Assembly (NCBI GenBank): GCA_031289865.1
Contig: JAITOQ010000106.1
Coordinates: 1-10,570, forward strand
DNA: 10,570 bases
Source of the DNA: Clostridiales bacterium
GTDB lineage: Bacteria; Bacillota; Clostridia; Christensenellales; JAISNN01
Direction: 5' to 3'
Under the pieces are notes generated by a model. That model worked only from the letters and a program-made list of their open reading frames with translations. It was not told the DNA's origin and ran no database searches. A program made the position numbers and the translations under genes. Below, in pieces: positions 1 to 7,044 of this stretch; within the stretch, counting starts at the first letter, position 1; each line of letters opens with the position of its first letter.

Positions 1-2
1 GG

Positions 3-1574
3 ATCACTCAAAAGATTGAGCAGATTATCCGCGAGGAGATGAATCGGGTCGGGGGGCAAGAGGTTCTTATGCCCGTAGTACTTCCGCGTGAGCTTTGGGA
101 TGAATCGGGACGGTTTGAATCCGTCGGCGCGGAGCTTTTGAGGCTCAAGGATCGAGGCGGGCGTGAGATGCTCCTTGCGATGACGCATGAGGAAGGCGCG
201 GTACAGCTTGTCCGCGACGAGGTGACCTCTTACGGGCGGTTTCCGTTTATGCTCTACCAATTTCAGACGAAATTTCGCGACGAGCCGCGCTGTAAGGGCG
301 GGCTTATCCGCGTCCGCGAATTTACCATGAAGGACGCGTACAGCTTTCACACCTCTCAAAAGGATTTGGAGGAATATTACGCGAGGTGCTATCATGCGTA
401 CCAAGAGATATTCCGCCGTATAGGGATCCCGGAAGTCGTAGCGGTCGCATCCGATACGGGCATGATGGGCGGCAAGGTCGCGCATGAATTTATGCTCCTT
501 TGCGACGCGGGCGAGGATACTATATGCGTCTGTAAGAAATGCGGCTCTTACGAAAACAGCGAGGTCGCAAAGACGGAGGTCGTCAAAAACATTTCCGCGG
601 AAAGGGAAATAAAAGAGGTCTATACTCCGTCGATTGAAACGATAGAGGAGCTTGCGGCGCATTTTAAAATCAAAAAATCCGAGATTATCAAATCCGCGGT
701 TTTTGCGATAGAGGGGTCGGATAGAGCTGTGGTCGTCTTTATCCGCGGCGACTATGAGGTCAACGATACCAAATTAAAAAAGGTTGTCCGCGCAAACGTC
801 TTTCCGCTTGAGGGAAGAAACGCGGACTTAGAGTTCGGCTATATCGGACCTATCGGACTCAAAGCGGAAAAAGTGACCGTGGTCTACGACGCGAGTATAG
901 AGGGCGAAAAAGACATGATTGCCGGCGCAAACAAAAAGGATACCCACTACACGGGAGTGAGCGTTTCGCGTGACTTAAAGGACGTCGAGTTTGTCGACGT
1001 GGCAAAGGTCAACGAGGGTGACAGGTGCTTAAATTGCGGCGGGACTTATACCTTGTCAAAAGGGGTCGAGGTCGGCAATATCTTTCAGTTGGGGACGAAG
1101 TACACGGAGGCTATGCATATGTCCTATCTCGACGAAAACGGACAAAACAAGACCCCTATAATGGGCTGTTACGGGATAGGAGTCGGGCGTGCAATGGCGT
1201 CGGTCGTAGAGGTGCGGCACGACGATTACGGACCGATTTGGCCTTTTTCAATCGCGCCGTGGCATATCCATATAAATCTCCTTTCGGGCGGCGACGAGAT
1301 GAAAAACGCTGCAAATAAGCTCTACCGAAAGCTCCTTGCGTCGGGCTATGAGGTGATTTTAGACGACAGAAAGGTGAGCGCGGGGATACAGTTTGCGGAC
1401 GCGGATCTCCTCGGCGTACCGTATCGTATAGTGTTCGGCGCAAAGAATTTTGCAAACGGAAACGTCGAGCTTTCGACGCGTGACAAGCGTATAAAAGAGA
1501 GCGTGCCGATAAAGGATATCTATAAGACCGTGACGAATTACGTCAAAAAAGAGATCAAGGAAGCAAAAAAATAG
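3..1574 (+). CDS. proS: Prolyl-tRNA synthetase, bacterial type with INS editing domain (5' end cut off by window)
   Basis: Charges tRNA-Pro with proline in the cytoplasm. The frame is open to the left edge (ITQKIEQIIREEMNR...), so the true start lies outside; by comparison with the E. coli protein (about 570 aa) roughly 45 N-terminal residues are missing. Counting from the Met at 39, class II motif 1 is at about 1-16 (MNRVGGQEVLMPVVLP), THEE at 49-52, motif 2 at about 79-103 (FRDEP...REFTMKDAYSF) and motif 3 at about 377-386 (CYGIGVGRAM). Between motifs 2 and 3 lies the YbaK-like INS editing domain (about 185-325, with RGDYEVND), which hydrolyses Ala-tRNA-Pro in this family. CxxC pairs at 165-168 and 330-333 bracket it; I recall these from Firmicutes ProS, and a zinc role is inference. 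The C-terminal anticodon-binding domain includes the DDRKVSAG segment. No truncation is visible at the 3' end. Identification is essentially certain. Confidence 0.97.
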   Translation: MTQKIEQIIREEMNRVGGQEVLMPVVLPRELWDESGRFESVGAELLRLKDRGGREMLLAMTHEEGAVQLVRDEVTSYGRFPFMLYQFQTKFRDEPRCKGGLIRVREFTMKDAYSFHTSQKDLEEYYARCYHAYQEIFRRIGIPEVVAVASDTGMMGGKVAHEFMLLCDAGEDTICVCKKCGSYENSEVAKTEVVKNISAEREIKEVYTPSIETIEELAAHFKIKKSEIIKSAVFAIEGSDRAVVVFIRGDYEVNDTKLKKVVRANVFPLEGRNADLEFGYIGPIGLKAEKVTVVYDASIEGEKDMIAGANKKDTHYTGVSVSRDLKDVEFVDVAKVNEGDRCLNCGGTYTLSKGVEVGNIFQLGTKYTEAMHMSYLDENGQNKTPIMGCYGIGVGRAMASVVEVRHDDYGPIWPFSIAPWHIHINLLSGGDEMKNAANKLYRKLLASGYEVILDDRKVSAGIQFADADLLGVPYRIVFGAKNFANGNVELSTRDKRIKESVPIKDIYKTVTNYVKKEIKEAKK

Positions 1575-1582
1575 ACAAAACG

Positions 1583-1615
1583 AGCCGCATAGTATTCCAC
1601 AAAGCGGCTTTTTAT
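1583..1615 (+). terminator. Rho-independent terminator-like hairpin after proS
   Basis: AGCCGC (1583-1588) pairs with GCGGCT (1604-1609) across a 15-nt loop, followed at once by a U-rich run (TTTTTAT), nine bases past the proS stop. The stem is short and the loop long, so it is a modest terminator, but position and orientation fit. Confidence 0.6.
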
Positions 1616-1689
1616 AGAATACTCTAATGGAAGCCTCCGGTTAAGTTCCGCCGCCGTCTTTACGCCGTCTTTTCCCACCTATTCTTCGT

Positions 1690-1737
1690 ATTTTTCGGTT
1701 ACATACGTTCCGTATGCGCCCTCAAACTACGAAAAAT
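1690..1737. repeat. Nested palindrome in the lepA leader
   Basis: An outer perfect 8-bp pair, ATTTTTCG (1690-1697) with CGAAAAAT (1730-1737), encloses a perfect 6-bp hairpin, CATACG (1702-1707) TTC CGTATG (1711-1716). The remainder of the 232-bp proS-lepA gap shows no gene and no convincing promoter. Read on the minus strand, about 1680-1732 gives a peptide-like stretch containing FEGAYGTYVTEKYEE between stop codons. This could be decayed coding sequence or a dispersed palindromic element. A terminator role is unlikely because there is no U-tract after the inner stem. Confidence 0.5.
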
Positions 1738-1806
1738 GGGCGAAAAAATCCGACGCAAATCCGGTGACGTTACTTAATCATCTGCTTCAACGAGAAAGGA
1801 TCAAAT

Positions 1807-3606
1807 ATGAGCAGACAAGATTATATCAGAAATTTCTGTATCGTCGCCCACATCGACCACGGCAAGAGTACTCTTGCGGACAGAATCATAGAAAACACGG
1901 GGACGGTTTCGGAGCGTGACATGATGGATCAGCTCCTCGACAGCATGGATATCGAGCGTGAGCGCGGTATTACCATAAAGCTGCAGCCCGTCCGCATGTT
2001 TTACAAATACAAGGGCGAGGAATACACCTTTAATCTCATCGATACTCCCGGACACGTCGATTTTACCTATGAGGTGTCGATGTCGCTTGCAGCGTGCGAG
2101 GGCGCGCTCCTTGTCGTGGACGCCACGCAAGGTATAGAAGCGCAGACCCTTACAAACGCTTATCTTGCGCTCGATAACGATTTGGAGATACTGCCCGTCA
2201 TCAACAAGATAGATTTACAGAGCGCGGATATCGAAAAAACCAAGCATGAAATCGAGGACGTAATAGGGCTTGACGCCTCAACCGTACCGCTCATCTCCGC
2301 AAAGGAGGGACGCGGAATCCCCGAACTTTTAGACCGTATCGTCGAGGTTTTACCGCCGCCGACGGGCGACGAGGACGCGCCTCTGCGCGCACTTATATTC
2401 GATTCGTTTTACGACAATTTTAAGGGCGCAATCTGTTTGGTGAGGATAAAGGACGGAAAGATTTCCGCGGGACAGCGAATCCGTTTGATGCACACCGACA
2501 AAGAATTTGACGTGACGGAGGTCGGCGTCATGTCGCCTAAGATTACGCCGACGGCTATTCTTTGCGCGGGCGACGTCGGCTATATTGCCGCGAGTATAAA
2601 AAACGTACGGGACGCGTCCGCGGGCGACACCGTCACGCTTGCGGCAAATCCCGCAAAAGAGCCTTTACGCGGCTACAAAAAAGTAACGCCCGTGGTTTTT
2701 GCGGGGATATATCCCACGGACGGGAGCCGCTACAACGACTTAAAGGACGCGCTCGATAAGCTTAAGCTAAACGATGCGTCGCTCCAATTTGACCCCGAAG
2801 TATCTCAAGCGTTGGGGTTCGGGTTTCGCTGCGGCTTTTTGGGGCTGCTCCATATGGAGATTATCGAGGAACGCTTAGAACGCGAATTTAATCTTGATCT
2901 CATCACGACCGCGCCGAGTGTTTCGTATAAGATTACGAGGACAAACGGCAACGAATTTTTTATCGACAATCCGTCGAATATGCCGAACGGTTCGGAAATC
3001 GAGAGGATGGAAGAGCCGATTGTCAAGGCGTATATCTATACGCCGCCCGAATACGTCGGCTCTATCATGGAGCTTTGCCAAGAAAAGCGCGGAATTTATA
3101 TCGACCTCACATATCTCGACAAGGGGCGCGTCAAGCTGTATTACGAGATACCGCTGAACGAAATCATATACGACTTTTTTGACGCGTTAAAGTCGCGAAG
3201 CCGCGGTTACGCGAGTCTTGATTATGAGCTTGCGGGCTATAAGGAAAGCAAGCTTGTGAAGCTGGATATTCTCTTAAACGGCGACGTGTGCGACGCGTTG
3301 AGTTTGATTGTCCATAGCGAAAAAGCCTATGCAAGGGGGCGGAGCATTGCGGAAAAATTAAAGGACGCTATCCCGCGCCAAATGTTTGAGATACCGATTC
3401 AAGCGGCGATTTCGGGAAAAGTCATAGCACGCGAAACCGTAAAAGCCATGAGAAAGGACGTTTTGGCGAAATGCTACGGCGGCGATATCACGCGAAAAAA
3501 GAAGCTGCTCGAAAAACAAAAGGAAGGAAAAAAGAAGATGAGGCAAATGGGTAGCGTGGAGGTGCCGAGCGAGGCATTCACGTCTATTTTAAAATTTGAC
3601 AAGTGA
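1807..3606 (+). CDS. lepA: Elongation factor 4 (LepA), ribosome-binding translational GTPase
   Basis: LepA binds the ribosome like EF-G and is implicated in back-translocation, translation initiation and ribosome assembly; it acts at the ribosome and can associate with the membrane. The full family length is present (599 aa). GTPase motifs: G1 AHIDHGKS (14-21), effector loop RGIT (about 53-56), G3 DTPGH (79-83), G4 NKID (133-136), G5 SAK (164-166). Then come the beta-barrel domain 2, the EF-G III/V-like domains (GFRCGFLGLLHMEI around 338) and the LepA-specific C-terminal domain (KCYGGDITRKKKLLEKQKEG near 560). The start at 1807 is preceded by AGAAAGGA (1793-1800) at 6-nt spacing, and the N-terminus MSRQDYIRNFCIVAHIDHG matches the family. 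In many Firmicutes hemN follows lepA; here a glucosidase does, after a repeat-filled gap. No defect is seen. Confidence 0.98.
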   Translation: MSRQDYIRNFCIVAHIDHGKSTLADRIIENTGTVSERDMMDQLLDSMDIERERGITIKLQPVRMFYKYKGEEYTFNLIDTPGHVDFTYEVSMSLAACEGALLVVDATQGIEAQTLTNAYLALDNDLEILPVINKIDLQSADIEKTKHEIEDVIGLDASTVPLISAKEGRGIPELLDRIVEVLPPPTGDEDAPLRALIFDSFYDNFKGAICLVRIKDGKISAGQRIRLMHTDKEFDVTEVGVMSPKITPTAILCAGDVGYIAASIKNVRDASAGDTVTLAANPAKEPLRGYKKVTPVVFAGIYPTDGSRYNDLKDALDKLKLNDASLQFDPEVSQALGFGFRCGFLGLLHMEIIEERLEREFNLDLITTAPSVSYKITRTNGNEFFIDNPSNMPNGSEIERMEEPIVKAYIYTPPEYVGSIMELCQEKRGIYIDLTYLDKGRVKLYYEIPLNEIIYDFFDALKSRSRGYASLDYELAGYKESKLVKLDILLNGDVCDALSLIVHSEKAYARGRSIAEKLKDAIPRQMFEIPIQAAISGKVIARETVKAMRKDVLAKCYGGDITRKKKLLEKQKEGKKKMRQMGSVEVPSEAFTSILKFDK

Positions 3607-3612
3607 TTTTGA

Positions 3613-3640
3613 GAATGCAAAATGCAGAATTGCGGATTAA
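3613..3640 (+). repeat. Short heptamer-period tract with TTGCGGATTAAAA tail after lepA
   Basis: Seven bases past the lepA stop, GAATGCA, AAATGCA and GAATTGC follow each other with a 7-bp period, ending in GGATTAAAAG. The tail ATTGCGGAT(T)AAAA recurs at 10159-10171 after the acyltransferase gene, so this is a divergent member of the same stop-codon-proximal repeat family. Confidence 0.5.
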
Positions 3641-3656
3641 AAGTAAATATTTCTCT

Positions 3657-3686
3657 TGTAGGGGACGATGCCTTCATAGTCCCGTA
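3657..3686 (+). repeat. GGGACGATG palindromic element, degenerate copy
   Basis: TTGTAGGGGACGATG-CCTT-CATAGTCCCGTA is the same hairpin unit as at 10274-10304 and 10474-10497, with one base (CATCG to CATAG) that breaks the otherwise perfect 9-bp stem. It lies between lepA and the glucosidase gene in the same orientation as the other copies. Confidence 0.8.
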
Positions 3687-3703
3687 TCCAAATAAAAAAG
3701 CAT

Positions 3704-3739
3704 GTGTCATTCTGAGCTTGCGAAGAATCTCAAATGTCA
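3704..3739 (+). repeat. TGTCATTCTGAGC...GAAGAATCTCAAA dispersed element
   Basis: This copy reads GTGTCATTCTGAGC, then TTGCGAAGAATCTCAAATGTC. It matches the copies at 8235-8270, 10179-10214 and the interrupted one at 10461-10520. ATTCT and AGAAT at its ends can pair to form a weak stem. The spacer 3607-3791 is otherwise empty of genes; I see no consensus promoter for the downstream glucosidase. Confidence 0.8.
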
Positions 3740-3791
3740 GCCGCACAACCGCTAAAACATAAATTCTGAATCAGATTAAAGGAGATTTCAT

Positions 3792-5486
3792 ATGAAAACA
3801 AAATGGTTTAAAGACGCTTTTATTTACCAAATCTATCCGCGAAGCTTTTGCGACGGAAACGGCGACGGGATAGGGGATATCCGTGGGATTATCTCGAAGC
3901 TCGACTACTTAAAGGATTTAGGCATAAACGCGGTCTGGCTTTCGCCGTGTTACAAGTCGCCTAACGACGACAACGGCTATGATATTTCCGACTATAGGGA
4001 TATCATGGAGGAATTCGGGACGCTTGACGATTGGAAAGAGATGGTCAAGGGAATGCACGACCGCGGGATTAAGCTAATCATGGATCTCGTCGTCAATCAC
4101 ACCTCCGACGAACACGCATGGTTTGTCGAGAGTAAAAAGAGTACCGACAATCCCTATCGCGACTACTATTTTTGGAAAAAAGGGCGCGGCAAAGACGGCA
4201 AAAAGCCGCCTAACAATTGGATATCGAGATTCGGCGGTTCGGCGTGGACTTATGACGAAAACACCGACGAATTTTATCTGCACTTATTCAGCAAAAAACA
4301 GCCCGATCTCAATTGGGACAATCCTAAGGTTCGCGAAGAGGTAAAGGGGATAGTGAAATATTGGCTCGACCTCGGCGCGGACGGCTTCCGCTGCGACGTG
4401 ATAACCTATATCTCAAAAGTCGAGGGGCTTCCCGACGGGAAGCTTGGCGGCGACAATATGTTTACGCACGGTCCGAATATTCATAAGTATTTACAAGAAC
4501 TCTACACCGACGTCCTTTCAAAATATGATTGCATGACCGTCGGCGAAGCGGCGGGCGTGACGACGGATCAAGCAAAATTATATACGGGAAACGGCAGAGG
4601 CGAGCTCGATACGGTCTTTCAATTTGAACACGTCGAAGTAAACACCTTCGCTCAAATCGTTCCGCGCAAGGTGAAGCTCAATCGGATAAAAGAGGTGCTT
4701 TCCAAATGGCAAACCGAATTATTCGGGAACGGTTGGAACAGTCTGTATCTCGAAAACCACGACCAACCGCGCTGTGTGTCGCGCTACATAAACGACAACG
4801 TGGACGGCGACGATTTTTTGAGAAAACAGAGTGCGAAAATGCTCATGACTATGATGTATTTTCAGCAAGGTACGCCGTACGTCTATCAGGGACAAGAGAT
4901 CGGTATGACGAATATCGAATTTCACTCCGAAGAGGAGCATGTCGACGTGCTTTCTAAAACCGTATTTCGGTTGGTAAAAAAGTACGCGCCGTTTTTAAAG
5001 GGCTATGCGATGAGAGCGTTGGCTATCCGTTCACGCGACAATGCGCGTACTCCTATGCAGTGGAACGCGGAAAAAAACGCGGGCTTTTCCGACGGCTTGC
5101 CGTGGTATAGGGTAAATCCGAATTATACGACTATAAATACCGAGGAGGCGTTAAAAGACCCCGACTCCGTACTTAATTTCTTAAAAAAGATTATCGAAAT
5201 CCGTAAGGGAAATGAAACTATAAGGGACGGACGTTATATCGACATACAAAAAGACAGCAAAGACCTCTTTGCTTATCGTAGAGAAGCCGAAGTCGAAACC
5301 CTCGAAATCATCTGCAACTACAAAAACAAAGAGGTAAATTACCGCGCCGATGCGAAGCTTATCGGAAAAGGCGCAAAGATCGAATTGATCCTCTCAAACT
5401 ATCAAAATATCGCCTATGATCAAGCGGAATATAGAGATTTTATTCTAAAGCCGTACGAATGTAGGGTGTATTCGATAAAGAAGTAG
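3792..5486 (+). CDS. GH13 subfamily 31 alpha-glucosidase (oligo-1,6-glucosidase type)
   Basis: Retaining alpha-glucosidase predicted to release glucose from the non-reducing end of isomalto-oligosaccharides or related short alpha-glucosides; no signal peptide, so cytoplasmic. 564 aa, a normal family length. The (beta/alpha)8 barrel starts immediately (FKDAFIYQIYPRSF), with the Ca-loop-like DGNGDGIGD at 21-29. Conserved blocks: DLVVNHTSDEH (98-108); DGFRCDV with nucleophile D202; GEA with acid/base E252; ENHDQPR with D324; ARTPMQWN at about 418-425. V203 directly after the nucleophile is the residue associated with alpha-1,6 preference in this subfamily, whereas Ala or Thr there marks alpha-1,4 enzymes. 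AAAGGAG (3778-3784) lies 7 nt before the ATG. It is monocistronic as seen here, with no transporter or LacI regulator beside it. It could also be trehalose-6-phosphate hydrolase (TreC) or another GH13_31 member; exact substrate is inference. Confidence 0.93.
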   Translation: MKTKWFKDAFIYQIYPRSFCDGNGDGIGDIRGIISKLDYLKDLGINAVWLSPCYKSPNDDNGYDISDYRDIMEEFGTLDDWKEMVKGMHDRGIKLIMDLVVNHTSDEHAWFVESKKSTDNPYRDYYFWKKGRGKDGKKPPNNWISRFGGSAWTYDENTDEFYLHLFSKKQPDLNWDNPKVREEVKGIVKYWLDLGADGFRCDVITYISKVEGLPDGKLGGDNMFTHGPNIHKYLQELYTDVLSKYDCMTVGEAAGVTTDQAKLYTGNGRGELDTVFQFEHVEVNTFAQIVPRKVKLNRIKEVLSKWQTELFGNGWNSLYLENHDQPRCVSRYINDNVDGDDFLRKQSAKMLMTMMYFQQGTPYVYQGQEIGMTNIEFHSEEEHVDVLSKTVFRLVKKYAPFLKGYAMRALAIRSRDNARTPMQWNAEKNAGFSDGLPWYRVNPNYTTINTEEALKDPDSVLNFLKKIIEIRKGNETIRDGRYIDIQKDSKDLFAYRREAEVETLEIICNYKNKEVNYRADAKLIGKGAKIELILSNYQNIAYDQAEYRDFILKPYECRVYSIKK

Positions 5487-5500
5487 GGTATTGCATTTGA

Positions 5501-5512
5501 TAGAGTACTCTA
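5501..5512. repeat. TAGAGTACTCTA palindrome after the glucosidase gene
   Basis: A perfect 12-bp palindrome 15 bp past the glucosidase stop. Close relatives occur at 1615-1626 (TAGAATACTCTA, after the proS terminator) and 5527-5538 (TAGAATACTTTT). Function unknown; no clear terminator is present between the glucosidase stop and the next promoter. Confidence 0.4.
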
Positions 5513-5539
5513 CAAAACCTCGTTGTTTAGAATACTTTT

Positions 5540-5640
5540 ATTCGGTTATAACCGAATAAAATGCGAAAAATAGCGTATCTATTCGGTTATAACCGACTAA
5601 ACACGACAAAATAGCGGATTTACTCGGTTATAACCGAGTA
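5540..5640. promoter_or_regulatory. Three tandem palindromes with exact 41-bp period upstream of the ATPase gene
   Basis: The 14-bp perfect palindrome TCGGTTATAACCGA occurs unchanged at 5542-5555, 5583-5596 and 5624-5637, centres exactly 41 bp apart (about four helical turns). Flanks extend the symmetry: copy 1 is a 26-bp perfect palindrome (5536-5561), copy 3 a 20-bp one (5621-5640), and copy 2 has one broken outer pair. The DNA between copies is itself similar (ATAGCG-K-ATYT), so the array is a 41-bp tandem repeat in which the palindrome is best conserved. The last copy ends 6 bp before the -35 box. Most simply this is an operator array for a dimeric regulator, possibly the ATPase it precedes; that role is inference. 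Confidence 0.85.
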
Positions 5641-5646
5641 AAATGC

Positions 5647-5675
5647 TTGACTTATCATTTTTGTTCTGCTATAAT
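5647..5675 (+). promoter_or_regulatory. Sigma-A promoter of the ATPase gene
   Basis: TTGACT (5647-5652), a 17-bp spacer, then TATAAT (5670-5675): near-perfect consensus. The start site would fall near 5682, about 30 nt before the ATG at 5713, with AAGG (5699-5702) as ribosome binding site. The palindromic array abuts it on the upstream side, where a bound protein could activate or occlude polymerase. Confidence 0.85.
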
Positions 5676-5712
5676 TGTAATGCAATATGATTTATGATAA
5701 GGATGGCAAATC

Positions 5713-6939
5713 ATGGACAACAAACAATCTAATATTGAAAGAAGCCTTTATGCCGAACAACTGAAAGGTTTCATTGATAAGCCCGTAATAAAGGTGATTA
5801 CGGGACTTCGCCGTTCGGGAAAATCTGCCCTTTTGGAGCTTTTTCAAAGGGATATTTTGAAATTTACAGACGAAGCCCATGTTATAGCAATCAATTTTGA
5901 GGATACAAAATTCGGATTTATCACAAACTATCGTGAATTAGACGACTATGTTTCTTGTGCGATAAAAGACGAAAAAACCTATTATATTTTTTTGGACGAG
6001 ATTCAATTAGTTGAGCATTGGGAAAAATGTGTCAATTCACTTCGGCTAAAAAACACCGATATCTATATCACGGGTTCAAACTCCGATTTGCTATCCTCTG
6101 AGCTAAGTACATTGTTGTCGGGTAGGTTTGTGGAATTTAATTTGTATACGCTTTCTTTTGCCGAGTTCATAGATTTTCGCAAAAAATCGGGTTTAGGTTC
6201 GGACGACCTTGACCGTGAATTAGACGCGTATATAAGGATAGGCGGTTTTCCTATTTTGAGTACGAGTGAATTTCGTCCGAATGACGCTCGAAAAATTGTT
6301 GACGATATAAACAATTCCGCAATTTTACGTGACGTTGTTCAGCGTAATAATATTCGTAACACGCAACTGCTTGAAAAGATTATCGCTTTTGTTTACGATA
6401 ACGTCGGGAATATTACCTCTGCCAAAAAGATATCCGACTACCTTAAAGGACAAAAAAGGTCGGCTGATTTTGAAACGGTATACAACTATTTAAAATATTT
6501 AGAAAATGCATTGATTATTCACAAAACTCCGCGATATGATATTAAGGGTAAAAGGCTGTTGGAGTCCTATGAAAAATACTATCTATCAGAACACTCCTTA
6601 CAATATGCGCTGAGGGGCTTTAATCCTAATAATATGGCGGGTATTTTGGAAAACATCGTCTTTATGGAGCTGCTGCGCCGAGGCTATGAGGTATGTATCG
6701 GGAAAATCGGCGAAAAAGAGATTGATTTTATTGCGGAAAAATCCGACAAAAAGCTATATGTTCAGGTTTGCTATTTACTCGCAAGCAGGGATACTATAGA
6801 CCGTGAATTTTATCCTCTGAAAGAAATACGCGATCACTATCCCAAATTGGTGGTTACGCTTGACCAATATTGGCAGGTAGAGGACGAGGGCGTAAAGGGG
6901 ATACATTTAAAAGATTTTTTGTTGTCAAACAGTTTTTAA
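5713..6939 (+). CDS. AAA_14 / DUF4143 ATPase, probably horizontally acquired
   Basis: 408-aa P-loop ATPase with the two-part AAA_14 plus DUF4143 architecture. Walker A GLRRSGKS (31-38), Walker B YIFLDE (91-96), sensor-like ITGSNSDLLSSE (119-130), then the SGRF segment typical of AAA_14. Residues about 215-285 look like a winged helix (ISDYLKGQ...TVYNYLKYLENALII). The C-terminus (about 313-356) has a PD-(D/E)XK-like pattern: E313, EIDFIAE with D338, then LYVQV, where Q351 replaces the acidic residue of an active nuclease; Q here is common in this family. No membrane segments. Family members are widespread but largely uncharacterised; they have been linked to mobile DNA and to toxin-like or NTPase functions without a settled role. 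Codons are visibly more AT-rich than in the flanking genes, suggesting transfer. It has its own promoter and palindrome array and no partner gene. Confidence 0.92.
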   Translation: MDNKQSNIERSLYAEQLKGFIDKPVIKVITGLRRSGKSALLELFQRDILKFTDEAHVIAINFEDTKFGFITNYRELDDYVSCAIKDEKTYYIFLDEIQLVEHWEKCVNSLRLKNTDIYITGSNSDLLSSELSTLLSGRFVEFNLYTLSFAEFIDFRKKSGLGSDDLDRELDAYIRIGGFPILSTSEFRPNDARKIVDDINNSAILRDVVQRNNIRNTQLLEKIIAFVYDNVGNITSAKKISDYLKGQKRSADFETVYNYLKYLENALIIHKTPRYDIKGKRLLESYEKYYLSEHSLQYALRGFNPNNMAGILENIVFMELLRRGYEVCIGKIGEKEIDFIAEKSDKKLYVQVCYLLASRDTIDREFYPLKEIRDHYPKLVVTLDQYWQVEDEGVKGIHLKDFLLSNSF

Positions 6940-6943
6940 AAAG

Positions 6944-6975
6944 CCTTATAGTAAGGAATTAGTTTTGTTTTCTTT
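6944..6975 (+). terminator. Weak terminator-like hairpin after the ATPase gene
   Basis: CCTTA (6944-6948) TAG TAAGG (6952-6956) lies 5 nt after the stop codon and is followed by a T-rich stretch reaching TTTGTTTTC. The stem is only 5 bp and the U-tract is displaced, so this is tentative. Confidence 0.3.
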
Positions 6976-7044
6976 TTTCCTCGTTCTAATTTTCACCCGC
7001 GTGCATAAATTATACCGTTAATTGAAATTGACGGAGGTTCTTTT

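Noticed and set aside
5536..5561. Terminator for the glucosidase gene
   Set aside because: The palindrome is perfect but A/T-rich at its base, is not followed by a U-tract on the plus strand, and recurs twice more toward the next promoter.
5540..5640. CRISPR-like array (18-bp palindromic repeats, 23-bp spacers)
   Set aside because: Only three units, the repeats are too short, the intervening sequences are similar to each other rather than unique, and no cas gene is present. It reads as a 41-bp tandem operator-like array.
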